A stretch of DNA of 64,000 bases, from the NCBI GenBank assembly GCA_015680685.1, contig MNCI01013746.1, positions 316,575-380,574 on the forward strand. Reading direction: 5' to 3'. The translations under genes and the position numbers were made by a program. Positions 1 to 10,068 of this stretch are shown piece by piece. This DNA is from Gnetum montanum. Its lineage: Eukaryota > Streptophyta > Gnetopsida > Gnetales > Gnetaceae. Each line of letters opens with the position of its first letter. Positions within the stretch are counted from its first letter, which is position 1. Below the pieces are notes generated by a model. It searched no databases. It saw only the letters and a list, made by a program, of their open reading frames with translations, and was not told where the DNA came from.

Positions 1-144
1 ACAAGCAAGCCTGGGAAGACAACAAATGATTAACCCCAAGTGTTTCTTGTGGTGTTAAGGCATTTAGTGTACGGAGTTCGACCGGATCGCGCGTGTACGC
101 TCGTATTTGTATGGTGGAGTGTAGGGGTACCTCGCCACTCATCA
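1..144 (+). repeat. 3' end of a plus-strand Athila-like LTR (U5 part)
   Basis: The stretch ends in GGTACCTCGCCACTCATCA, the same terminus as the complete plus-strand LTRs ending at 32606 and 57017. The rest of the LTR lies left of the window. The sequence that follows (from 145) is the 3' untranslated region of a minus-strand element, so this LTR (solo, or the end of a longer element) was inserted into fragment E0. The duplicated target should be ATAAT (145-149), but its partner lies outside the window. Confidence 0.8.
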
Positions 145-1848
145 ATAATGCTATATTATACAAAACCATATGTTATGATTAAATATATAGTGAGGTGAGA
201 TGGACTAGAGAAGGGATTGTTGAACTTGGGACATGAGGCATCTTACCATAGGCATAATGAATCCTTGTGTGTTATTGATGGTTAAAGTAATCATTAGCCC
301 TTATTTCCAAGATTCAAACCAAGTCCAAACCACTTTCTAATGACATCACATTATTTCATCTCTTGGATTTACAACCATAAGACTACCACTATTGCAAAGA
401 TTATTACCACTTGGCATATTGTCCAAGGGAAGAGTTTATTCATTGCACATTTTATTTTTTAGATTTCTGAGAAGCTACCTACCTTCAAGTTGGATAACAT
501 GTCTTTCTAGTGGGACCCCCAGAAATTTATTCTATGCATGGATTTTATTTTTAACTCTGTCAACCTTACTAGAGGACTACCTTCAAGCATGGGTAACATG
601 TCTTTCTAATGACATGGTAAGGCAACACTTATTGTACTATTACTTCCATTTTTCATTAGATATACAAGGATATAATATAGCCTAAACAACAAGATAGAAC
701 TCATAGTAGTAATCCAAGAGAATCCACAAATCCCCTTGATGTTACACCCTTTTCATTTCCACTAGGTTCTTCACTTACCGGTCTAGGCATAACAATCACA
801 AGTTTATTCTTAGTTTTATAATGGAAAGAATATCATTATGGCCATGGTAAGAACCTCTTATTAATGGAATGGATGGATGAATGTTTTGTTCTCACTATAC
901 AAATAATTAGTCCCTTATGACTTGATAACATAGAGAAATCTTCACCTTATTGGACTACATCTTACCTTATTCTTGGTGTGTTTTATTAACAATCAAAAAT
1001 ATGTACAAAGAAAATGAAAACAGAGTTTGAAAAAGATGAAAAAGATAGTAAGAGTGAAAAAAGATGAAAAGAATAAAAAATGTTAAAAGAATGAAAAATC
1101 ATCAAAAAATAGAAAAATGTAAAAGAATTAAGAAATTATTAAGAAATTCAAAAGTATAAAAAATGGGAAAATGTATTAATAAATGTAAAAAGGTATATCA
1201 AGAAATTAGAAATTAAAAAGAATTGTAAGACAAAAAATTGAAAAAAACTTAATCAAGATAAGGCATCTCCCCCATGACTAATGGGCAAGTGTTTAGAAAA
1301 TGCACCCTAGTTTGTTTGGATCATATAGTTGAGGTTTCACACTTACCCTTCTTAATGATTTAGTTTTTTTGTTATCATCCCATATAATTGTGATGGTAAT
1401 TGAATTTTTATCATCTAAGTCCTTAGTTCTTCTTTTGGTTGGTGTGTGATTGTGGTTTAGTATTTCCATTTGTAAGTTCTTATTTGGGCTCATTTTATTA
1501 GAATGGGAATTAATAAGTGGTTCAAATTGTTCAATGCATGTTTTGGATAATTGACAGTTCTCAATTGTTGGCCACTGGGTGTCTTTTGGTTTAGTGGCCC
1601 TTGTTATCTCTTGTGCACACACTTATTTTTTGTATTTGTTGTGGACTAATATAATGACTATGTTAACATTCTAGAAAGTCAATCCACAGTTGCATCCTTC
1701 TTTTTAAGTAGTAATATATGGAATTGCATGTCTCTCCATAGTGATAGGTTCATTTATTATCTTTTACACTAGAGTGGTAATGGGTGTTGGCCCTTACATA
1801 AGATTAGAAGACATTATTTTCATGAGGAAAGGTGTTGCACCTGGCTAG
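145..1848 (-). mobile_element. Element fragment E0: 3' untranslated region, ORF tail and remnant protease of a pol-less Athila-like element
   Basis: Read on the minus strand from 1848 down, this holds a short remnant of the protease region (1690-1848), the tail of the coding region (ORF of 109 codons, 1293-1622, with the family motif NHTP), the conserved TTAGTCATGGGGG box (1263-1281), an A-rich tract on the plus strand (about 1003-1262), and an untranslated region (145-1000) that matches 38640-39470 and 34150-34960. No reverse transcriptase or integrase lies between protease and box. The left side is cut by the LTR ending at 144 and the right side by the LTR starting at 1849. Confidence 0.65.
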
Positions 1849-2734
1849 TGATGAGTGGTGGAGTATACAACACCCAACCATACGAGATACAAGTGTTCAC
1901 ACATGATCCTGGTCAAATTCCATAGACAAGGTAATGTGATTATAGAAGTAATTGGTTAGAGTTTGTGATTGTTGTCTTCCCATGTGAGTTAGTAAAGACG
2001 ATGTGTATGGTTTAACTCACGATGAGGTATATGATATATGATTTTGTATTGGCCATAGTGCTCCTAGCTAACATGAAGTAAATGTAATAGTTTCTAAATC
2101 TAAGTACCAATAAACAAACCTAATCTAGCTTATGTGATGATCATCCAGTCCTGACCTTTTGTTTACACCTTGGACTTCATGTAACTAATATTGGGATTAC
2201 CAAGTACCACACTACTAGGCATACCAAGTGATAGTACTACTAGGTTACCAAGTAGCTACACTTAAGTGCTTGAGATTAGTCATACCCATTCTGGCTAAAT
2301 AACAGTAATTATAAAATGCATTGAAAGTAAATCATTAACTAATGAAAATAGTAAACATTAAGCTAAGTGAAAACCATAAAGATTAAGTGATGTTGCAATG
2401 ATATAAAGTAATCTCAATCTTTATTTTCGGGCATGCAGTGTGTCCAAGTACATCACACTCAAATAAAGACTTTGTTCAATTACAAGACATTACACTACAA
2501 GCATACACTGCTAAGTGCTAAGTACTAAAATCAAGTAAACAAACTGACAAGTTTTGCTACTATTGAATGAATTCCTCTTGGACGATGTGCCTAAGTGTTG
2601 TATTTATAGGCCTTGCACACATCAGCGATATCATATATGTGACATTATATCATGGGCATTGATATTAGGAATTTGATATCATAGCTTTGATATTGAATGC
2701 TTGATATCATACCCTACAAAATCATGATTTATCA
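1849..2734 (-). repeat. Athila-like LTR, copy a of the tandem duplication
   Basis: On the plus strand it starts TGATGAGTGGTGGAG and ends GATTTATCA. Read on the minus strand it starts with the U3, whose palindromes have decayed to GATATCA and GATATTG cores (2630-2715), followed by the TATA box (ACTTATAAATACAAC type, near 2600-2612). U5 holds three ACCAAGT...ACTACTAGG repeats (2198-2260). It is the 3' LTR of element E1, because a polypurine tract (GTTGTGGGAGTA on the minus strand) abuts its U3 end at 2735. Confidence 0.8.
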
Positions 2735-3155
2735 TACTCCCACAACTTGATGAAAACTTGTGCTCGAGTTAAAACAAAATGAGGATAGAGTTCTTTACAA
2801 AATTATGAGGTAGATTGACATGACATTAACTGCTATACACATGACATTGACACAACATTAACAGTTCTCAATTGTTGGTCACTAGGTGTGTTTTGGTTTA
2901 GTGGCCCCTGCTCTCTCTTGTACACACAGTTATTTTTCACATTTGTTGTGGATTGGTATAATGACTGTGTTAACATTTTGGAAGGTCCATCCCCAATTGC
3001 ATCCTTCTTTTTTAGTAGTAATGCATGGAATTGCATGTCTCTCCATAGTGATAGGTTCATTTGTTATGTTTTACACTAGAGTGATAATGGCTATTGGCCC
3101 TTATGTAAGATTGGAAGACATTATTTTCATGAGGAAAGGTGTTGCACTTGGCTAA

Positions 3156-4041
3156 TGATGAGCAGTAGAGTATCCAACACCCAAACATATGCAATACGAG
3201 TGTTCACACATGATCCTGATTGAATTCCATAGACAAGGCAATGTGATTATGGAAGTAACTGGTTAGAGTTCATGATTGTTGTCTTCCCATGTGAGTTAGT
3301 AAAGATGATGTGTATGGTTTAACTCATGATGAGGTATATGATATATGATGTTGTATTGGCCATAGTGCTCCTAGCTAACATGAAGTAATTTTCACAGTTT
3401 CTAAATCTAAGTGCCAGTAAAAAGATCTAATCTAGCTTATGTGATGATCATCCAATCCTAACCTTTTGTTTACACCTTGGACTTCATGTAACTAATACTA
3501 GGATTACCAAGTACCACACTACTAGGAATACCAAGTGATAGTACTACTAGGTTACCAAGTAGCTACACATAAGTTCTTGAGATCAGTTGTACCCATTCCA
3601 CTTAACAATAGTAATTATAAGATGCATTGAAAGTAAATCATTAACTAATGAAAATAGTAAACATTAAGCTAAGTGAAAACCATAAAGGCTAAGTGATGCT
3701 GCAATGATGTATAGTAATCTCGATCTTTATTTTTGGGCATGCAATGTGTCCAAGTACATCACACTTGAATAAAAACTCCATTCAATTACAAGACATCACA
3801 CTACGATCATACACTGCTAAGTACTAAGTACTAAAATCAAGTAAACGAACTGACAAAGTTTTGCTACTATGGAATGAATTCCTCTCGGATGGTATGCCTA
3901 ACTGTTGTATTTATAGGCTTTGCACACATTAGCGATATTAGATATCTGACATTGTATCATGGGAACATATATCAGGAATCTAATATTACAAATTTGATAT
4001 CGAATGCTTGTTATCATAACCTATAAAGCCATGATTTACCA
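3156..4041 (-). repeat. Athila-like LTR, copy b of the tandem duplication (3' LTR of E1)
   Basis: Same length (886 bp) and plan as copy a. It starts TGATGAGCAG on the plus strand and ends GATTTACCA. The U3 palindrome cores read GATATTA, GATATCT and similar (3930-4015). This copy joins directly to the surviving interior of E1 (4042 onward). Confidence 0.8.
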
Positions 4042-4235
4042 TACTCCCACAACTAGATGAAGACTTGTGCTTGAGTTAAAACAAAATGAGGATAGATTTC
4101 CTTACAAAATTATGAGGTAGATTGACATGACATTGATTGCTATACACATGACTCATAAATTCTGCAATGGAGTTTACAAAAGTAACACATTTCATGATAT
4201 GAAAATTTTATGAAACAAAGAATAAAATCTAGTAA
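4042..4235 (-). promoter_or_regulatory. Polypurine tract and 3' internal end of E1
   Basis: On the minus strand GTTGTGGGAGTA (4042-4053) directly precedes the LTR, the expected site for plus-strand DNA priming. The same tract stands before copy a (2735-2746), and a close variant (GTTGTGGGGATA) before the LTR at 47988. The remaining bases are noncoding. Confidence 0.6.
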
Positions 4236-6550
4236 AGCTTGATGTAGTAAGTTGTTCCAGGTGGCAGTGGCTCTTCCATTAGTTACTTTCCCTTATCATC
4301 AGGCTTCTAAAATTTATACTAGTTTAGAAGTGCCTAAAGTTTTTCTTCTTCCATTCTAGAATCATGCATTGTCCATGTTGATGAACCAATGTTTGATGGA
4401 GTTGGCACATCCCATGGGCATGGTAGCTATGGAAACATTTTGTTTGCTTTGACATACTAGGTTATGAATTACCTTCTTTCTTCCTCAAATGCTCTGGTAT
4501 TTTCTTTTAATTCATGATAGTCTGATAGTTTTCTAGCCAAGTTTGCTACTAAATCTTTCTACCCATGATAGCTAGCCTTCACTACTTCTAGTTCTAAATT
4601 TACTACTTGGAGTCTTTGCAAAGCATCTTTTTAGTTCACAAAATCTATTTCATATAAGGCATAGGTGGCTACTACTTGTTGTTCTAGCTTATTTCTAGGC
4701 CTACTTATTGTTAAGATGACCAAATTAGCATAATGGAGGTTTGCTAATGCCATGTATTCTTTCAAGTCCTTTATTTGTAGGTCTTTATTTTTTACTTCTA
4801 CTTAATAGATGTGGGCCATGCTATCCAAGATGGGTTGCCAATCAAGATTTTGTGCTGCAATAGAACTAATTTTGGCATTTTCCATTTGGATCTCTTTTTC
4901 ATTTATCTACATTTACATGCTAACTTGGTCTTGGAAGTGCTCTTTGAGCCTTTCATGCTTCTTTGCTTCATTCTGTCATGCATTAATTTCAATCACTGAT
5001 TTCTATCTAATAGCGTGTACCTCCTCCATGGAGAGGGTTCTATTTTCTCTTGCAAGATGGCTCATTTCCTGGTTAACCCTCATCAATTTCTCTCTCAAAT
5101 AATGCATACTTTGTTATAGAATGTTTTTCTACTTTTCTACTGTGGTCAACCTCATGTTTTCAGTAGTAGATTGTTTATTTTCTTCCTATATAGTAGTAAG
5201 TACCTTCACATGTACATATGTATGTGCTTTAGCTACAAAGGCATTTCATATTGCTTTCTCCTTCTCATCTTCCAATTATTTGTTTTGCTTAATCAATCTA
5301 TTGATCTACTTTATTTTGAATTGCTCAATTTGGTCAAGTGAAACAAATTGTGTGGGATCTGGCCTTTCAGCTCTTAGGGTTATGATCTCTTCTTGTAGTT
5401 TCAACATCTTTATTTTTGCATGCTCTGCCCTGGTTTCTACCATGACCAATTTTCCTTTAGTGGTGATTAATTTTGACTGTATTATAATGACATCACTCAG
5501 AATGTTGAAGAATGTTGTCATTACTTGCCTTGTTTGCAACAATCGATCAAGTGCATCCTCATGATTCCTAGGAGTCATTAAGGTTCTAGCTAGCATATGT
5601 GCATCTTTGGTTCTAATAAGTTCTATCGGTAGTACAACAGGTACATTAAATGACTCTTTAATGTGATTAGTGATCACCTCTATTTCTTCAACTACATCTT
5701 GGTGCTACATTACCACAACCATGGCTCCTTCTTCAGTCTTTAGTACCACTTGGAAGGATGTAGCATTCCCAGAGATATGTTGCGACCATACCTCTCCTCC
5801 TAACTATAATGAAATTTGTCCGCATGCAAGATCAACTAAAACTATGGGTCTTATGGCATTGTTAATGACTTTGTATATATTGGCCTCTTCTTTGGTTCCC
5901 CAGCTAATTGTTTCTGCGGTTTGCTTTAGATGGCTCATTGACAGTTGATAGTCTTATGACGATGATGGTGGTGGAACTTGCGGTTGCTGTTGCCCTTGTT
6001 GTTGGCTATTGGACCCTACTTATTGATCTTATTGTTGCTCTTACTCTTGACCTTGTTCTTTTTATGGTCCTTGTTCATTACCCTAATCTTTCCTAGGTGG
6101 TGTTGGTTTGAGCAACTCAACATATGAAGCATTTGAGGCTTTCCTGGGAATGTCATTGGTGTATCCTAGGATTCCATCTTACTTGCAAAATTTCTTGATA
6201 CAAAGAGGAAATGGTGGTGTTGGCTTCCCTACCTTCTTTTCTTCAAATTGTCATTGAATCTCCATGAAGTAGAGTTGTACAAGGTTGACATTGTACTTGC
6301 CGATCAAAATTGCACTCCCTCTAGCCACATAAGTTGATAATCAATTGAGTCCTTTTGTTAGGAACAAATGATAGGTGCTAATTTTAAAGTATATCCTCTT
6401 CTCCAGAGTTAGTTCATTGTAGCCTTTATCTTCATTTCCATAAGCCCTTTTTAACCATAATTTTCTTGTTTGTGGATCTGATTAAGTGGACATATATGAT
6501 AGTCTTACCCCTTCATTTGGTATTTAGAGCTTCAACAATTATCTTGATTG
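4236..6550 (-). pseudogene. E1 ORF3, 3' two-thirds (coiled-coil accessory protein), broken
   Basis: Reading minus from 6550 down, in shifting frames, one sees: a segment ending PPFPLCIKKFCK (about 6200-6380), whose spacing recalls the domain annotated in plants as 'putative plant transposon protein'; a Q-rich linker (5950-6100); a charged coiled-coil stretch (open 123 codons, 5306-5677, with PTQFVSLDQ near its end); a second helical part with MEEVHAI and KHERLKEHF (about 4900-5030); and a tail with LPCPWDVPTP (about 4380-4420) and MEEPLPPGTTYY (about 4245-4280). The same tail motifs occur in element B at 22610-22800. The upstream third lies beyond the inserted element B (32612-33560). Function unknown; several stops and frameshifts make this copy dead. 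The hydrophobic plus-strand ORFs here are antisense shadows. Confidence 0.6.
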
Positions 6551-6555
6551 AAAAT

Positions 6556-7375
6556 TGATGAATCATGAATTGTTGGCTGCGATATCGCATTTAGGATATC
6601 GCGTATGCGATATCGCAGCCTAGGCACGATATCATGTACGCAATATTGCAGCTTGTCTCCACATCTATGAATAAGAGGTAGACAGATCTGGTAGAAAGTT
6701 TTTTATAGGGATTTTAGGAAGTTTAAGTTTTCAATAGTTTTGTATATCACTTTTTCTTCTCCACCCTTTCTCCCAGTGCATGCTCGCAATGTGATGATTG
6801 TAATTATACGACATCCTTATTCAAGTGTGATGTACTTGGACACGCACATGACTGGCACTAAATATTGAGATTACTTCATCATTGTAGCATCCACTTAGCT
6901 TAATTATTTAATTGTTATTATTATTTACTACTTTCATAGTTAATATCTCTGTACCTTTATCTCCTAGTAATGTTGAATGAGTATGACTTAATCACAAGCA
7001 TTTAAGTGTGACTACTTGGTAACCTAGTAGCATACTTAGGCCATGCGCTTGGTAATCCTAGTGGTAGTCGTACAAGAGGTCCAAGATGTGTACGGATGAT
7101 TAAGGAATAGATGCTCATCGCACTTATGCTAGCTTAGACTCTCTCTCTCTCTCTCACATAGTTTAGTTGATATTATTTTCCATTAGCCCTAGGAGTAGCA
7201 TTAGTATAGGAACACATCATACACCTCACTCTAGACTAAACCATATGTGACAAAGCTAATACTAGTCCAGGTGGGAAGACAACGAACTGCGATCTTTGAG
7301 TAATTGTCTAGAAACCACAACTAACCTGTCTATGAAGTTCGATCGGATTGTGCGTGAAATGCTCGTATTCGTATG
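6556..7375 (+). repeat. Element B 5' LTR, main part
   Basis: It starts TGATGAATCATGAATTG. Five GATATC-type palindromes follow within about 100 bp (6577-6655), then a decayed TATA box (CTATGAATAAGAGG, near 6665). U5 has two TTGGTAA...CTAGT repeats (7014-7065) and a CT microsatellite (7140-7156). The LTR stops at GTATG (7371-7375), where element A is inserted; the missing last 31 bp are at 17173-17203. Confidence 0.85.
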
Positions 7376-8147
7376 TAATAAGTGGCGAGGTACCCCTACA
7401 CTCAACCATACGAAACGAGTGTAGCACACATGATTTGGTTGAACTCCGTAGACTAAATGCCTATACGCCCCATGGAATACTTAGGGTTAATCATTCGTTG
7501 TCTTCCCAGACTTACTTGTAGTTGTCATGGTGTATGGTTAAGTAAGTCCGAGGTATATGATTTTTATGGTCTTTTATGATTTTTTTCCTATGCTATCAAG
7601 GTGAAGGGTTGAGAGAGCTAACTAACTCTAACTAAGGACTAAGTCTAAATTAACTAGCGTCAGCATCCGTTCCCACTTACCGTACACACCCTGAACTATG
7701 CAACTGTGGCTACCAAACGCTAATCGTTACTTGGATCACCACACGTAATGCACATGCTCGAAGTGGTCATGCTGAGGCACNCGTACCCATGCCATGCTAA
7801 TGCAAGTAATAAATAATAGGTAAGAAATAACATGTAATAAAACTATTCCATGCACTTCAAGGTTTGTCCACAAAGCTCGTCTTTATTGTCGTACATAACT
7901 TACGTTCAGATACAAAGTTGCTCGAATAAAGATCCGTTCACTTGGGGACTCCTATTGCGGGCACATGGAAAATATTCTATCTATGGAGTGATCAAACTAC
8001 TAGAGTTTCCCTAATTTTAGCCTAGGATGGAAAATAAGGGGAGTGCCACCTCTTATTTATAGATTTGGTGACGGACCACAATATTGCGTATGCGATATCG
8101 CAGGGGACGACGCGATATCGAGATGGTCGCGATATCGTGTCTCATCA
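7376..8147 (-). repeat. Element A 3' LTR
   Basis: On the plus strand it runs from TAATAAGTGGCGAGG (two G to A changes from TGATGAGTGG) to TATCGTGTCTCATCA. On the minus strand: U3 with four palindromes, TATA box CTATAAATAAGAGG (8051-8064), then R/U5. A single N lies at 7781. The 131 bp at 7693-7823 are absent from the other LTR. Confidence 0.85.
8080..8140 (-). promoter_or_regulatory. U3 palindrome array of the element A 3' LTR (4 units)
   Basis: Four cores of the type (G)CGATATCG(C) lie just upstream of the TATA box on the minus strand: a decayed ACAATATTGCG, then TGCGATATCGCA, CGCGATATCG and CGCGATATCG. Each is a near-perfect inverted repeat of 10-12 bp. The other LTR of the same element has about seven. 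Their position suggests enhancer or transcription-factor sites; the binding factor is unknown. Confidence 0.6.
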
Positions 8148-8160
8148 TGCCCCCATGACT
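8148..8160 (-). promoter_or_regulatory. Element A polypurine tract
   Basis: On the minus strand AGTCATGGGGGCA directly precedes the LTR start TGATGAG, where plus-strand synthesis would be primed. The core AGTCATGGGG occurs twice more in this element (8721-8737, 10081-10103). Confidence 0.65.
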
Positions 8161-8329
8161 GAATGAAAACTCATCCTCGAGTTCCTTACAATAATATCGA
8201 GAAGGTATGGAATTATTGAGGGGAATGGAACTAATGGGATGACATGTGAACAGATCATTATTACAAGACTTGACAAAACTGGTGTTCATAACAACAAGGG
8301 TGAACACCTTATTACAATGACATCAGGCC

Positions 8330-8512
8330 TTAATTGGCAGCTGAGAAAGAAAGAGAGAGAGAAAGAAGTGTTGTTGCTGCCAACGCCAAGATTGCGCCTT
8401 TGTTGTCCATCCATGAGTGCACCATCAATCTTGCTCCTTGCATAGCTGCTTTAGCACTGCTCCATTCCAAGTGTTTGCTCCAAATCCAATCCGTTGTTTG
8501 TATGATCGCCAT
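8330..8512 (-). CDS. Small 3' ORF of element A with a C-terminal hydrophobic segment
   Basis: About 60 codons starting MAIIQTTDW and ending in a hydrophobic stretch (GAILALAATTLL, about residues 40-52) that could span or anchor in a membrane. The ATG stands directly after TGTGTGTGCAG on the minus strand, a good 3' splice-site consensus. The ORF lies 180 bp before the 3' LTR, where Athila elements carry an env-like gene and where B, E1 and E2 have ORF3. I do not recognise the protein. It may be the remnant of a spliced 3' gene, or chance. Confidence 0.3.
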   Translation of the reverse strand: MAIIQTTDWIWSKHLEWSSAKAAMQGARLMVHSWMDNKGAILALAATTLLSLSLSFSAAN

Positions 8513-8720
8513 CTGCACACACAACACAATCATATATTAGCAAGGGTAAATGAATCATCATGTAATTGATACCTTGCTTCGGTGTAAGTTCATTGTCTAG
8601 GTTATGGTATGGTTGATACGGATCTGGGAGTATATTGATGATGGCTACCGAAGGTGTAGGGGTTAGGAAGAAAATCAAAAAAAAATTGGCGCTAGGAGAA
8701 AATCAAAAAAATTAGGCCCC

Positions 8721-10068
8721 GTACCCCCATGACTAATCACGAACCTCCAGTAGTGTTAGAATGGAGAAAGAAAAGGAGTAAGAAAGATAGATAAAAAGGG
8801 ACAACTGAAAACATCAGTGAAATGGATGTCTAGATGGAAATGAACAAAATAAAATTAATTGCAAAATGTTAGGGGAAAGAAGTTAATGGATGTTCTAAAT
8901 AGGAATGTCAGTGGGTCCTCCCCAAAGCAGGCTCATGCCCTTAGTGCCCTGACAAACCCACATTCAAAGAGTTCGTAGGCTTTGGGAATGTCATTTGGAA
9001 CAAGAGTTAAAGTCTTAACCATAGGTGTTTACCAAGAAGAAAATAATGTATCAACAAAAATATGTACACTACTGATATAACCGGCAATGAGGTGAACAAT
9101 GGAGAGAAGGATGGAGAGAAAAGAATGAAATGGAATCCCAAGAATAAGGTGGTGTACAACGCCTTGTGTGTTTCATGATTAATGGGACTTAGCAAATCTC
9201 ATTCCATCTCTGGCCTCAAACCAACCACATCTAGTGACTTCGCATCAATACAGTTGGCTAAACCATCCACGTAGGTAACAAGAATGCATCTCCAAAGAGC
9301 CACTACCATTCCGACGAAACAAAGGAGAGAATGGAAAGTGAGAAGGGCCGTAGTCAGGGAACATTTTTAGTTCCATAACCAGTGCTTGTAGCGCAAGCTT
9401 ATTCATCTAAGGGGTGTGATTTGAATTCTCCATTTCTTCTTGTTTTTTTTTATTTTGTGTTTTTATGCATGAGAACCACACCATGCAAAGACTTTTTATT
9501 TTTATTATCTCAGCTTCCGATAGTTGGGTAACATCGAAACGGTAAGAAAACTCAAGAAGAAAACATTCAAGCACCCAAGAGAATGACCAACACAAAAGCA
9601 TCAAGTTCCCTTGAAGTCACACCCTTTGCAATCCTTGAGTCCTTCCTTAGTTTGAGGAATGCCTAATCACTGATTCATTTAAGTTCTTATTAAGTAGGGA
9701 TTGTACATTTCCAAGACTAGAGAAACCATAGAAATTGGTGGATGGATGGATGAAGTGATCTCATCTCCTGCCATATTAAAAGAAACATACCTTAGTATCA
9801 ACATTGTGACTTAAAGGTAAAAACCAAACATTAGCAATCAATATGAAAACAGTTCATACCATCATTTCGAACACTTGTTATGGGACAAACTTACATGGTG
9901 GATCACACACACACACACACACAAAATAGAAAAAGTATAATGATGTTGTAAGACAAAAAACATGAAAAGTTAAAGAAATTTGTAAAACAAAAATTAGAAA
10001 AGTTAAAGAACTTTGTAAAACAAAAATGTGTAAAAAAAAATTGAAAAAAAACTGAGGGCCCCATATGA
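8721..10068 (-). other. Element A variable 3' untranslated region
   Basis: No coding region seen. It is bounded by two AGTCATGGGG boxes (8721-8737, and 10081-10103 just upstream). Next to the upstream box lies an A-rich tract made of loose repeats of TTAAAGAA and TTTGTAAAACAAAAA (9925-10060) and a CA microsatellite (9905-9922). Short blocks such as CTCCCCAAAGCAGGCTC (8918) recur at 34018, 38503 and 59005, showing that this is shared element sequence, not host DNA. Confidence 0.6.

Larger units (their letters stand above)
1554..4152. repeat. Diverged 1.3 kb tandem duplication
   Basis: Two direct copies, 1554-2845 and 2861-4152. Each holds in order the end of the ORF tail, the protease remnant, a complete minus-strand LTR, the polypurine tract and the first 110 bp of the 3' internal region. 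Both begin at ACAGTTCTCAATTG and end at CTATACACATGAC. A 15 bp spacer follows the first copy. The copies differ by scattered substitutions and one or two short indels, so the duplication is not an assembly echo. Confidence 0.8.

Noticed and set aside
2886-3155. Plus-strand ORFs MCFGLV/MFWFSG (2886-3155) and the similar minus-strand ORF at 54176-54469
   Set aside because: They are the antisense of the protease remnant and ORF tail. The same hydrophobic reading recurs wherever that segment occurs, which reflects homology of the DNA, not a gene.
4809-5102. Hydrophobic plus-strand ORFs at 4809-6096 resembling membrane proteins
   Set aside because: They lie antisense to E1 ORF3. The complement of lysine/glutamate- and glutamine-rich coding sequence reads as Phe/Leu/Ser-rich protein, and the minus strand has motifs shared with element B.
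7140-7156. CT, CA and TA microsatellites (7140-7156, 9905-9922, 27945-27966) as regulatory sites
   Set aside because: Simple repeats inside LTR or untranslated sequence; nothing links them to a function.
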